Of a stretch of 64,000 nt of DNA, positions 16,886 to 25,032 are shown in pieces. Position numbers and translations under genes: made by a program. This DNA is from Mesorhizobium sp. YC-39. GTDB lineage: Bacteria > Pseudomonadota > Alphaproteobacteria > Rhizobiales > Rhizobiaceae. How positions within the stretch are numbered: position 1 is the stretch's first letter; each line of letters opens with the position of its first letter. The notes under the pieces are model-generated. The model was not told the DNA's origin. It was given only the letters and a program-made list of their open reading frames with translations, and made no database searches. The stretch spans positions 744,001 through 808,000 of the forward strand of contig NZ_JAOWPS010000004.1 in NCBI RefSeq assembly GCF_025753795.1, read 5' to 3'.

Positions 16886-17809
16886 GTGAAGAACGCGATC
16901 CTGATAGCCGGGCCGACTGCCAGCGGCAAGTCGGCGCTTGCGCTCGATCTCGCCGAACGCAAGGGCGGCGTCATCGTCAACACCGATTCCATGCAAGGCT
17001 ATTCAGTGCTCGATGTGCTGACGGCGCGGCCGAGCGCTGCCGAACTCGCCCGCGCCCCGCATTATCTCTACGGCCACGTCCATCCCTCCACCGCCTATTC
17101 CACCGGCGCCTGGCTGCGCGACGTGATGAAGCTGATCGACGCGGGCACGTTCTCAGAGCGGCCGGACGGTACGTTCTCCGAACGACCGGTGATTTTCGTC
17201 GGTGGCACCGGGCTTTATTTCCGGGCGCTTGCGGAAGGCATTTCGGAAATGCCCGACATTCCGCGGTCGATCCGCGACCGCTGGCGTTACGAACTCCAGG
17301 AGCAGGGGGCGGCTAAGCTGCACCGTATCCTGCTGCGCGAGGATTCAGCGGCCGGCATGGTGCTGAAGCCGACCGACGGCCAGCGCATCGTGCGGGCGCT
17401 GGAGGTGCTCGACGCATCGGGCCGATCCATTCTGGACTGGCAGGCGATGCGCGGCCGGCCGCTGATCGACAGGGACAGCGCGCGCTTCTTCGTGATCGTA
17501 CCGGAGCGGGCCGCGCTGGTGAGCCGCATCGAGGCGCGGTTCGACCGCATGCTGGATATGGGGGCCGTCGATGAGGTCAGGCGGCTCGCGGCGCTTGGCC
17601 TTGATGCCGACCTGCCGGCGATGAAGGCGATCGGCGTCCGCGAACTCCGGGCGGCGATGGCCGGGGAGTTGAGTTTTCCCGAAGCGATCGAGCGCGCCAA
17701 GATCGCGACGCGACAATATGCCAAGCGGCAGGCCACCTGGTTCAGGCATCAGTTGGGCTTGGAGTGGCAAAGACTGCGCCCCGGCGATGATGTGGAATCC
17801 GCGATTTAA
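16886..17809 (+). CDS. miaA: tRNA dimethylallyltransferase
   Basis: Adds the isopentenyl group to A37 of tRNAs reading UNN codons. 307 residues from GTG 16886, which follows GGGCGAGGG; the upstream frame overlaps serB and is rejected. P-loop IAGPTASGKSALALDLAE, VNTDSMQGYSVLDVLTARPS, and the prenyl-transfer block FVGGTGLYFRALAEGI are clear. An unusual small tandem duplication, GTFSERPD-GTFSERPV (~residues 88-102), lies just before FVGGTGLYF. Starts 34 bp from the divergent serB start, so promoters must be closely packed. Confidence 0.94.
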   Translation: MKNAILIAGPTASGKSALALDLAERKGGVIVNTDSMQGYSVLDVLTARPSAAELARAPHYLYGHVHPSTAYSTGAWLRDVMKLIDAGTFSERPDGTFSERPVIFVGGTGLYFRALAEGISEMPDIPRSIRDRWRYELQEQGAAKLHRILLREDSAAGMVLKPTDGQRIVRALEVLDASGRSILDWQAMRGRPLIDRDSARFFVIVPERAALVSRIEARFDRMLDMGAVDEVRRLAALGLDADLPAMKAIGVRELRAAMAGELSFPEAIERAKIATRQYAKRQATWFRHQLGLEWQRLRPGDDVESAI

Positions 17810-17938
17810 GCGCCCCTTTCAGGTGCAACCTGAAAAGTTGACTTCGAAAGGAGACTTCCCGTTGAAGTTGTCTCGATTAACCCTCCGTAAGGCCCCTGCG
17901 TGCAATAAGGTTTGCAGGAATTTTCCAGCGGCGGCCAG

Positions 17939-18730
17939 ATGCGTTTCCACAAGGCGGAATCAGCCTTTTTCGTGTTTATCTTTGTGATCCTGGCTGCTGG
18001 CTTGGTGACGCTTCACGCCTATGGACTTCTGCAAGCCTTCGCCAACGAGCTTGGCGCGCCCTCCAAGGTCGACGAGATCGTCCACCTCAACAAGCTGCTG
18101 TTTGTGACCGGCGTGCTTTTGGCGACCGCGCTGTTCTTCGGCATTTTCTTCATCTATCCGTTGATCCGCAAACAAGCGATGGAAGAAGGCAAGCTGCGCG
18201 CCATGACGGTGTCGCTCAGCGCGCGCTCGGAAACGCTGGAGCATGCGGCGTTGACCGACAGCCTGACCGGCATGCAGAACCGGCGCTATTTCGACGATGC
18301 GCTGAAGGAATATCTCGAGGAGTTTCGCCGCATCGAGAAGCCGGTCGGGCTGATGATCCTTGACCTCGACCATTTCAAGCAGGTCAACGACACCCATGGC
18401 CATGATGTCGGCGACGAGGTGTTGCGGGCGGTCGCCAACTGTCTCAAGGACATGACGCGCTATCACGACGTGGTGGCGCGGTTGGGCGGTGAGGAGTTCG
18501 CGGTGGTCACACCCAATATGGACGCCGAACTTCTGTCCAAATTCGCCGAGCGCATCCGCAAGGCGATCGCCAATATGTCGATATTGTCAGGCAACGTTCG
18601 CCTGAAAATCACCACCAGCGTCGGCCTTGCCGTCTGGGACCGCAAGGAAACCGCCGAAGAGTTTTATCGCCGCGCCGACCGCCAGCTCTATGAGGCGAAG
18701 AGGCAAGGCCGCAACCGCGTCTGCGCCTAA
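17939..18730 (+). CDS. Membrane-bound diguanylate cyclase (GGDEF)
   Basis: Makes cyclic di-GMP. 263 residues from ATG 17939: helix 1 (SAFFVFIFVILAAGLVTLHA), a ~25-residue periplasmic loop, helix 2 (VTGVLLATALFFGIFFIYPL), then a GGDEF domain from ~100. The active site is RLGGEEFAVVTP, with the metal site in LDLDHFKQVNDTHGHDVGDE. RYHD, five residues before GGEEF, fits the RxxD inhibitory site, so the enzyme is likely subject to product inhibition. No EAL domain. The stop codon overlaps a palindromic repeat element. Confidence 0.93.
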   Translation: MRFHKAESAFFVFIFVILAAGLVTLHAYGLLQAFANELGAPSKVDEIVHLNKLLFVTGVLLATALFFGIFFIYPLIRKQAMEEGKLRAMTVSLSARSETLEHAALTDSLTGMQNRRYFDDALKEYLEEFRRIEKPVGLMILDLDHFKQVNDTHGHDVGDEVLRAVANCLKDMTRYHDVVARLGGEEFAVVTPNMDAELLSKFAERIRKAIANMSILSGNVRLKITTSVGLAVWDRKETAEEFYRRADRQLYEAKRQGRNRVCA

Positions 18731-18883
18731 AATCCCGGAGAAGAATTCATGAGGCCGGCCGACTGACGTAGCTTTCTGCGCTTCCGGTGCTCACGGACTT
18801 GAATGTCCGCTCCGCTCCGGTTCTCGAAAGCTACGTCATTCAATCCGGCCTGATGAATTCTCTTCCAGGATTTACCCAAGCTT
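18730..18883. repeat. 154-bp imperfect inverted-repeat element
   Basis: Outer arms of about 47 bp are inverted copies of each other: AAATCCCGGAGAAGAATTCA... at 18730 and its inverse ending ...GAATTCTCTTCCAGGATTT at 18883. Both carry GACGTAGCTTTC at their inner ends. A second small hairpin (CGGACTTGAATGTCCG) sits in the middle. Lies between the diguanylate cyclase and the convergent ATPase gene. No coding potential; structure matches rhizobial intergenic mosaic elements and may act as a bidirectional terminator. Confidence 0.7.
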
Positions 18884-18931
18884 GCCAACGGGTGGAGCCT
18901 TGGAGCATATGGTATGCCTAGCCGTCGTCGC

Positions 18932-20761
18932 TCAGTCGTTTTGCGGGCGCAGGCCGAAGGTGGCCGGCTTGAGGCCGTAGCGCAGGTCGAAATCGTCGTC
19001 CGGCTGGACGCGTGGAGCGGGCGGCTTGCGGTAGTCGGGGTCGCCCGCCTGCCGGCCCGAATCGACGGCTTCGGCGAAGGCCATCGCCTGTTGCGGTTTC
19101 GGCACGTTGCGCAGCCTTTCGACGATCGCCACCAGATCGACATCATTGCCGGCCTCGGCCGGCAAGGCGTCCTCGCGCTTGGCCGTGCCGGGGATCAGGT
19201 CTTCGGACATTTTCTCGAACTTCAGCCGCATCGTCGTCGCCACGCCTTCACCGAAGGCGATGGCTTCGCGCTGGCCCATGGAAGACAGGAAGGCAAGCGT
19301 CGAGGCCGAGGAATCGGCAATTGCCGAACGGATGATCGCCTGGTCCTGCTCGTTGGCGAGCCGCATGGCGAAGAAGGTCGAGCACTGCGACAGGATGGTG
19401 GGATCGAGTTCGCCCGGGCGCTGGGTTACGACACCGAGATAGCAGCCATATTTGCGGCCTTCCTTGGCGATGCGCGACAGCGCATGCCGGGTCGGTGCAA
19501 AGCCGAGACGCGGATCGGCCGGCATATAGCGATGCGCTTCCTCGCACAAAAACAGCAGCCGCAGCCGGCCTTCGCTCCACAGCGCCAGGTCGAAGGCCAG
19601 ACGGGCCAGCACCGAACAGACGGAATTGACGACTTCCGATGGCATGCCGGCCATTTCGAAGCAGGTGACCGGCCGGCCGTGATGCGGCACGCGGAAGATG
19701 TTGCCAATCGTCTCGTGGATGGTGTCCTCGATCAGGCGCGAATTGAACATGAAGCGGTAGCGCGGATCCGCGGCCGCCGATTCGATGCGCGTCTTCAGCG
19801 ATCTGAGGGTGGGACGGTCATTCTTGCTTTCCAGCAATCCCATGCGCTCGTCGATCTGCTTGATCAGATCGACAATGCGGTAGGGCACCGGCGTGTCCGC
19901 GGTCAGCGCGTCGACGCCACGCCTGAGAGAGGTGCCCGAGCTCGGGTTGCGATACAGGCTTTTGGCGGTGGGGATGAGATCGCGCAAGGCATCGACTTCC
20001 TCCGGCACGGTTTCACGCCCGCGAAACAGCACCTCGGCGAATTCCTCGAGCTTGAACATCCAGAAGGGCAGGTCCAGTGTCGTCGAATCCACCTTGACGC
20101 AAAGCTCGGGCAAGGACGCCGCGAACTCGTTGTGCGGATCGAGGATGAGGACGCGCAGATCGGGCCTGGCGGCGATCGACTTGCGCAAAAGCAGCGAAAC
20201 GGCGGTGGATTTGCCGACGCCGGTGGTGCCGACAATGGCGAAGTGACGCGCCAGCGTGTCGTCAATGGCGATGTTGGCGTCGATCGTCTCGTCCTGCGAC
20301 AGTGTGCCGATGGTGATCGAATGGCGCCCGGCGAGGTCATAGACCGCCTGCAGGTCGCGGCTGCGGATGCGGTGGGCGATCGCGCCGATATGCGGATAGC
20401 AGGTGATGCCCCGGTCGAAAACCGGCTTGGCGCCGGGCCCGACGCCGTCACGTACCTCGCCGATGAGCTCGATGCTGACCTCGATCGGGTTCTGGCCCTC
20501 ATTGCTCCAGGCGCGATCCGACTTGCCGATCCCGTAGACCAGGCCGACGGTTCGCGTGGTGCCGAGGTTGATGGAAATCATCTTGCCGACGGTCCATTGG
20601 CCGGTGACCGTGCCTTCGGCATCCTCGGCATAGGCGCTGATGGTGGCGCGCGCGCCGTCGCACTGCACGACATTGCCCAGAATGCGCTTGTCGTTCTGCT
20701 CTGCTGTTCGGCGCTCCTGCAGTGTCGGTTCTCCGACGGAGGCTTGACGTTCGACAAACAT
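18932..20761 (-). CDS. HerA-like ATPase (HAS-barrel plus DUF87 domain)
   Basis: 609 residues. N-terminal ~150 residues form a HAS-barrel-like segment (GTVTGQWTVGKMISINLGTT); Walker A is GTTGVGKSTAVSLLLRKSI (~175), Walker B-type block RLLFLCEEAHRYMP (~420), then VTQRPGELDPTILSQCSTFF, the sensor/arginine-finger region of the FtsK-HerA group. HerA proteins are hexameric DNA translocases that in archaea work with NurA nuclease; bacterial versions occur in repair or defence contexts. No nuclease gene is adjacent here, so the role is open. A long antisense frame over this gene is not real. Confidence 0.88.
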   Translation of the reverse strand: MFVERQASVGEPTLQERRTAEQNDKRILGNVVQCDGARATISAYAEDAEGTVTGQWTVGKMISINLGTTRTVGLVYGIGKSDRAWSNEGQNPIEVSIELIGEVRDGVGPGAKPVFDRGITCYPHIGAIAHRIRSRDLQAVYDLAGRHSITIGTLSQDETIDANIAIDDTLARHFAIVGTTGVGKSTAVSLLLRKSIAARPDLRVLILDPHNEFAASLPELCVKVDSTTLDLPFWMFKLEEFAEVLFRGRETVPEEVDALRDLIPTAKSLYRNPSSGTSLRRGVDALTADTPVPYRIVDLIKQIDERMGLLESKNDRPTLRSLKTRIESAAADPRYRFMFNSRLIEDTIHETIGNIFRVPHHGRPVTCFEMAGMPSEVVNSVCSVLARLAFDLALWSEGRLRLLFLCEEAHRYMPADPRLGFAPTRHALSRIAKEGRKYGCYLGVVTQRPGELDPTILSQCSTFFAMRLANEQDQAIIRSAIADSSASTLAFLSSMGQREAIAFGEGVATTMRLKFEKMSEDLIPGTAKREDALPAEAGNDVDLVAIVERLRNVPKPQQAMAFAEAVDSGRQAGDPDYRKPPAPRVQPDDDFDLRYGLKPATFGLRPQND

Positions 20762-20897
20762 GAGCAGGCTGTTTCCCCATTTCCCCAGGAGATCAACCTT
20801 ACAGCGACGGGGTTAAGGTGGGATGAGGCCGGATGGTACAGAGAGTCTTAAGCCATTCGCGAAAATTGAATCAAACGGTCCTTTGCTCGACGACCCT

Positions 20898-20925
20898 TTG
20901 CACGACCGAGAGAATTCGATATAAT
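20898..20925 (+). promoter_or_regulatory. Sigma-70-like promoter of the XRE/cupin operon
   Basis: TTGCAC at 20898-20903, 16-bp spacer, and a perfect TATAAT at 20920-20925. Transcription would begin near 20932, which is the A of the start codon, so the mRNA may be leaderless. Confidence 0.6.
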
Positions 20926-20931
20926 GAACAT

Positions 20932-21498
20932 ATGACTTATATAGCGAATGATATCTCTTCGACCATCGGCAGGCGGATACGCTCGGAAAGGATCATGCGA
21001 GGCTGGTCCCTGACGGAGCTCGCCGACCGGTCGGATGTGTCGAAAGCCATGCTGAGCACGATGGAGCATGGCAAGACGAGCCCGACCGCGGCACTTCTCG
21101 TGCGCATCGCCGCGGCCTTCGGTATGACGCTTTCCACCCTGATCGCGCGGGCAGAATTGCAGGGCGGTGGATTGCTTCGTGAAAGCGATCAGCCGGTTTG
21201 GCGCGATCCAGCCACCGGTTATATCAGGCGGCATCTTTCGCCGGTCTCGGACATGCCGCTTGAACTGATCCGGGTCCAATTGCCGGCGGGAGCCAAGGTG
21301 AGCTTTCCGGCTGCGTCCTATGCCTTCATCAGGCAGCAGATCTGGCTGATTTCCGGACGGCTGGCATTCACCGAGGGCGATGTCGTGCACAGTCTCGAAC
21401 CAGGCGACTGCCTGGCGCTTGGCGCGCCATTGGATTGCACCTTCCACGCTCCGGGACCGGATGCCGCCGACTATCTGGTCGCGCTGGCAAGAGGCTGA
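20932..21498 (+). CDS. XRE-family regulator with C-terminal cupin domain
   Basis: 188 residues. Helix-turn-helix at ~12-65 (RIRSERIMRGWSLTELADRS, SKAMLSTMEHGKTSPTAALL) and a cupin sensor domain at ~110-185 (LPAGAKVSFPAASYAFIRQQ, EGDVVHSLEPGDCLALGAPL). ATG 20932 directly follows a consensus -10 box with no room for a ribosome-binding site. First of three genes with the 102-residue unknown and the GNAT enzyme; XRE-cupin plus GNAT is a recurrent pair in proteobacteria, which suggests control of the acetyltransferase by the cupin ligand. Confidence 0.9.
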   Translation: MTYIANDISSTIGRRIRSERIMRGWSLTELADRSDVSKAMLSTMEHGKTSPTAALLVRIAAAFGMTLSTLIARAELQGGGLLRESDQPVWRDPATGYIRRHLSPVSDMPLELIRVQLPAGAKVSFPAASYAFIRQQIWLISGRLAFTEGDVVHSLEPGDCLALGAPLDCTFHAPGPDAADYLVALARG

Positions 21499-21503
21499 GG
21501 CGA

Positions 21504-21812
21504 ATGGCGCGTCGCCCGAAGCGCTCCGACAATGGCGGCCCGCCACTCGACGACTACAACGGTCCGCCATGGGGCGATGGCGATGCCTACATCTTCCTGG
21601 CCTGGCAGGCGGCGCATGCCAAGGCCTGGAAGGCGCCGAGCCACGAAATCATGCTGATGCGCCTGGACAAGGCCGAGCGGTTAGGCCTGACCTATGAAGA
21701 GTATACGCTCGAAATCCTGGAGCGCGGGCTGCATTTGCAGCCAAAGGACACCGATCGCATTGCCGCGATCAAGGCATCACGAAGGCGACGCCGGGTCAGT
21801 CGTCTGGATTGA
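21504..21812 (+). CDS. Conserved-looking hypothetical protein, 102 residues
   Basis: Not recognised. It starts 5 bp after the XRE stop (ATG 21504 after GAGGCGA). N-terminus MARRPKRSDNGGPPLDDYNG is basic and Gly/Pro-rich; the middle (AYIFLAWQAAHAKAWKAPSH, EIMLMRLDKAERLGLTYEEY) looks helical; the C-terminus ends in a run of arginines (ASRRRRRVSRLD). No signal peptide or membrane segment. The tight spacing and uninterrupted frame support a real gene in the XRE-GNAT operon; a nucleic-acid or protein adaptor role is conceivable from the basic ends, but that is guesswork. Confidence 0.72.
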   Translation: MARRPKRSDNGGPPLDDYNGPPWGDGDAYIFLAWQAAHAKAWKAPSHEIMLMRLDKAERLGLTYEEYTLEILERGLHLQPKDTDRIAAIKASRRRRRVSRLD

Positions 21813-21867
21813 CGGCAGCATCTGGATCACGCCGATCGCTCAATCGCAGTCAAAGGACCTCGCACGC

Positions 21868-22401
21868 ATGAGCTCCATCGAAATCAAGGCTCTGACGCAG
21901 GCCGCGGGAACGCAGGCACAGCTGGTCGACTTGCTGATCGAAACGGTCGCGGCCGGCGGGTCGGTCAGTTTCATGCACCCGCTGTCGCAGGAAGCAGCCG
22001 GCGCCTTCTGGGCGAAGTCGCTTGCCGCGGCGGCAAGAGGCGAAAGAGTCGTGCTTGGCGCATGGGACGGCGAAGTCCTGGTCGGCACCGTCACCCTGTT
22101 GCTCGACTATCCTCCCAACCAGCCGCACCGGGCCGAGATCGCCAAGCTGATGACCCGCGTCGAGCATCGCGGCAAGGGCGTGGCGACCCGTCTGATGCGG
22201 GCCGCCGAGAAGCTTGCCGTCGAGCAAGGCCGCACGCTGCTGGTGCTGGACACGGCGACCGAGGAGGGGGCATCGGGTCTCTATGAGAGATTGGGCTTCA
22301 TCCTGGCCGGCGAGATACCGGACTATGCGCTGAAGCCGCATGGCGGGCTGACCGGCACGCTCATCTATTGGAAGCGCATCGTCGTCACGCCGCCGCGATA
22401 G
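21868..22401 (+). CDS. GNAT-family N-acetyltransferase
   Basis: 177 residues from ATG 21868. Acetyl-CoA-binding motif A is KLMTRVEHRGKGVATRLMRA (~95-113); motif B is VLDTATEEGASGLYERLGF; the C-terminus GLTGTLIYWKRIV is typical of this subgroup. Substrate unknown; small-amine or antibiotic-like substrates are common. Third gene of the XRE-cupin operon. The last part of the gene (22347-22374) is repeated with one synonymous change at 24201-24228. Confidence 0.9.
   Translation: MSSIEIKALTQAAGTQAQLVDLLIETVAAGGSVSFMHPLSQEAAGAFWAKSLAAAARGERVVLGAWDGEVLVGTVTLLLDYPPNQPHRAEIAKLMTRVEHRGKGVATRLMRAAEKLAVEQGRTLLVLDTATEEGASGLYERLGFILAGEIPDYALKPHGGLTGTLIYWKRIVVTPPR
22347..22374 (+). repeat. Direct repeat, left copy (3' end of GNAT gene)
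   Basis: 28 bp beginning GCTGACCGGCACGCTCATCT, encoding LTGTLIYWK at the end of the acetyltransferase. Matches 24201-24228 at 27 of 28 positions; the difference (TAT/TAC) is synonymous. The two copies bracket the PcfJ-like gene. Confidence 0.8.
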
Positions 22402-22970
22402 TTCGTGCCGGTCAAGTCGGTGCCGCGCCGGAGAGGACGTCTTGCTGTTGCGTTTGTTCCGATGTATTAGCCGCGCCCGACATGCGGCCCTTTTATTGCC
22501 GCACCGTTCAGACTTTTGAAGGAGGCGACGATGAGATCTTGTTCACGCGTTTTGCGCCTTCGCGGCAGTCGGACGGGCTGACTCGCGCCATAGCGGGTTT
22601 TCCAACTTCCTGACAATCTGAGAACGGCTATGCCGCGATGCTGGTCATCGCTGTACACGGTTCGTCAAGCCGTAACGGCGCCGATGCCGCGTGGATTCCA
22701 TTAAAAACGGTGGGCGCTGAAAGCTCCCCGCCGACGATCGCGGCTGTCTGAAGATCTGAGATGCACCTTTGCAACACTCGGTCAGGCCATTGTAAACATT
22801 GGAAGAATGGCTCTTGCCTCGAGCTCGCTGTGAGCGTAGAGACGCCGCCCATTCCTAACCCGTCATCCCCAGAGGAGACCTGTCAATGACCCCGCAATCC
22901 AGATCGACACATTCCGTGCCGGCGCTGGAATTGCGTGCGGCTGACAGGGGTCCAATTGGGAAAAACGGCC
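22402..22970. other. Non-coding stretch before the PcfJ-like gene
   Basis: About 570 bp with no supported gene. A 16-codon frame after GAAGGAGGCGACG (start 22531) has a good ribosome-binding site but no further support. The composition looks less strongly coding-biased than its surroundings. I see no RNA gene or clear promoter. Confidence 0.5.
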
Positions 22971-24131
22971 ATGGCGAAGTCCATGATCCAGCGCAGGCAG
23001 GACGCCGAGCGCGAACGCATTGAAGCATATTCCGTAACGCTGCGGCGGGTTTCCCGCGCCCCGCGTCCCACTCCGGATTTCGAGCGGGCACTTGACGAGG
23101 CACGCCGGGGCCTTGCCGGCCTGGCGATCCGCGACGGCGCGCTGTGGCGTCCGAAGCTGAAGACGCGTGACCCTGCGCGGCTGCGGCTGGCGGCTGCTCG
23201 CCATCTCTATGCACGCTATCCGGTTTCGGCCGCGCTCGAAGCCATCTGGCTGGACAGGTCGGGACTGGACGCTAACGAGATCGCGCTTCGCATGGCCTGG
23301 TACGTCGCGGTCGCAGGTGGCAACTCGCTCTACAAGGCAGGTGCCAATGCCTTTCTGTCCCGCAAGGAGGTGCATTGCTTCCTGAATGTGACCGGTGACT
23401 TCTCGTTCAACGAGGCGTTTTGGTTGGCGATCGCGCGGTCCTATACGGATGATCCGGGGTTGGCGGCCCGACTTGCGCGGACGAAAATTGCGCGCACGCC
23501 GCGCGGGGAATTGGTCTTCTGGCGCGAGGTGACGCGATTTTTCTGCGGGCATCCAGCGTCGAAGGAGGAGATCGATGATCTGTGCGATTACATCGGCGCG
23601 ATGCACCAGCGCGATGCGGCGTACAGTCTGAAGGGTCGCACGCTCGGCTCGCTGCGTCGACAGATGTCGGAATGGCATCGCGACATTGCCGCGATCGAAC
23701 GCATCGAGGCAATGCGCCGCCGCGCTGCCGGCAGGGCTCCGCCTACTGCCGGATTGCGGTCGCAGCGCCGTGCCTGGGACGGCTCGCTCCTCGAGGACTG
23801 GGAATGGCAGCCATCGGGCAAGGAGGCGAAGGCGCATGGCGAGCGTTTCTTCGTCCGCCAACTGAAGACCACCGAGGATCTGGTCGCCGAGAGCCGGGCG
23901 ATGCATCATTGCGTCTCGATGTATGCAGCCAAATGCATCGCCGGCAATGCCTCGATCTGGGTGCTGCGACGCACGGCGCTCGGCAAGATCGAGCGGTTGC
24001 TGACGATCGAGCTCGACCCGCAAAACCGTGCGGTGCAGGTGCGCGGTTTCGGCAATCGTCTCGCCTCGCTGGACGAGCGCAAGATCATCGAGCGCTGGGC
24101 CAAGGCGAGGGGCGTGATGCTCAGGGCATGA
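22971..24131 (+). CDS. PcfJ-like domain protein
   Basis: 386 residues from ATG 22971 (ATG 22983 and an upstream GTG 22935 are alternatives). Basic N-terminus (MIQRRQDAERERIEAYSVTL); helical central part; the C-terminal third has the PcfJ signature LVAESRAMHHCVSMYAAKCI followed by GNASIWVLRR and a beta-rich end (LLTIELDPQNRAVQVRGFGN). PcfJ is named from an enterococcal conjugative plasmid, but homologues occur on many bacterial chromosomes and the function is unknown. The invariant HHC may be catalytic or metal-binding (inference). It is isolated, followed by a GC-rich hairpin, and lies between direct repeats. Confidence 0.78.
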   Translation: MAKSMIQRRQDAERERIEAYSVTLRRVSRAPRPTPDFERALDEARRGLAGLAIRDGALWRPKLKTRDPARLRLAAARHLYARYPVSAALEAIWLDRSGLDANEIALRMAWYVAVAGGNSLYKAGANAFLSRKEVHCFLNVTGDFSFNEAFWLAIARSYTDDPGLAARLARTKIARTPRGELVFWREVTRFFCGHPASKEEIDDLCDYIGAMHQRDAAYSLKGRTLGSLRRQMSEWHRDIAAIERIEAMRRRAAGRAPPTAGLRSQRRAWDGSLLEDWEWQPSGKEAKAHGERFFVRQLKTTEDLVAESRAMHHCVSMYAAKCIAGNASIWVLRRTALGKIERLLTIELDPQNRAVQVRGFGNRLASLDERKIIERWAKARGVMLRA

Positions 24132-24142
24132 AACAGAAGACC

Positions 24143-24169
24143 CCGCGCGGCGGAAAACGCCGCGCGGGC
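24143..24169 (+). terminator. GC-rich hairpin after the PcfJ-like gene
   Basis: Perfect 11-bp stem CCCGCGCGGCG / CGCCGCGCGGG with loop GAAAA, starting 11 bp past the stop codon. No T run follows, so termination would be imperfect. Confidence 0.5.
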
Positions 24170-24200
24170 TGCACGGATGTGCCGATGCTAGGTCGCAGTC

Positions 24201-24228
24201 GCTGACCGGCACGCTCATCTACTGGAAG
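24201..24228 (+). repeat. Direct repeat, right copy (orphan GNAT 3' fragment)
   Basis: Second copy of the 28-bp GNAT-end sequence, here outside any gene, encoding LTGTLIYWKPVS in its frame. The rest of 24229-24500 holds no recognisable gene or RNA. Confidence 0.75.
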
Positions 24229-24500
24229 CCGGTCAGTCTCCGTGACGGCTCCCCCCGTTTGCCACCTCTTCTCCAGATATTCGCATGGCAAGTATCTCGA
24301 ACGGCATTGCCCGGCGGATAGACAGTCAAGTACTGGTTCGAGTATGTTTCTACCTTTCGCGGTGTAGCCTGTATCCGTCCGAAGATGCGCCGGGCGCGCC
24401 TCATCGCTTGAGCGACGCGAAGCAAACAATAGCTGTCACGAAGATTTCGTAGCATGGGGCGGACCTGCCGAGCATTTGCAAGCCAACAAGGAGCTATTCC

Positions 24501-25025
24501 ATGTCCGATTTGATCGCCATCGTCTATCCGACCGAAGCCAAAGCGGAAGAGGTGCGCAAGCGGCTGTTCGAATTGCAGAAGGAATACCTGATCGAACTCA
24601 GCGATGCGGTGATCGCCGTGAAGCAGGAGAGCGGCGACGTCAAGCTCAATCAACTCTTCAACCCAACTGCCGCTGGAGCGGTCTCCGGCAGCTTCTGGGG
24701 GCTCCTCGTCGGAATGATCTTCCTGATGCCGGTCGTAGGGGCGGCGGTTGGCGCGGCCTCGGGCGCACTTGGCGGCGCGTTGAGCGATTTCGGCATCAAC
24801 GACAAGTTCATGAAGGATCTCGGGTCGAGCCTACAGCCCGGCAACGCGGCACTCTTCGTGCTGGTGCGCAAGATGACAGCCGACAAGGTGCTCGAGCACC
24901 TGAAGGGATCGGGCGGCACCGTGCTGAAAACATCGCTCGACCACACCAAGGAGCAGGCCCTGCGCGACGCGCTGGCAGCCACACAGAGCCAGCCGGTGTC
25001 CGCACCCGACGCACCTGCGGCCTGA
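24501..25025 (+). CDS. DUF1269 family membrane-associated protein
   Basis: 174 residues matching DUF1269: N-terminal ferredoxin-like part (MSDLIAIVYPTEAKAEEVRK), a glycine-rich hydrophobic hairpin (~60-95: GSFWGLLVGMIFLMPVVGAA, VGAASGALGGALSDFGI) and a C-terminal helical part (LEHLKGSGGTVLKTSL). The Gly-rich segment resembles glycine-zipper membrane motifs. Function unknown; family members are often stress-associated. ATG 24501 is preceded by AAGGAGCTATTCC. A strong terminator follows. Confidence 0.88.
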   Translation: MSDLIAIVYPTEAKAEEVRKRLFELQKEYLIELSDAVIAVKQESGDVKLNQLFNPTAAGAVSGSFWGLLVGMIFLMPVVGAAVGAASGALGGALSDFGINDKFMKDLGSSLQPGNAALFVLVRKMTADKVLEHLKGSGGTVLKTSLDHTKEQALRDALAATQSQPVSAPDAPAA

Positions 25026-25032
25026 TTACAGA

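Noticed and set aside
18914..20851. A 645-codon open frame on the plus strand opposite the HerA-like gene
   Set aside because: It mirrors the codon structure of a clearly homologous minus-strand ATPase and has no recognisable domain; high GC creates such shadows.
22531..22581. 16-codon frame after a good ribosome-binding site
   Set aside because: Arg/Ser-rich, with no linked gene, hairpin or other support.
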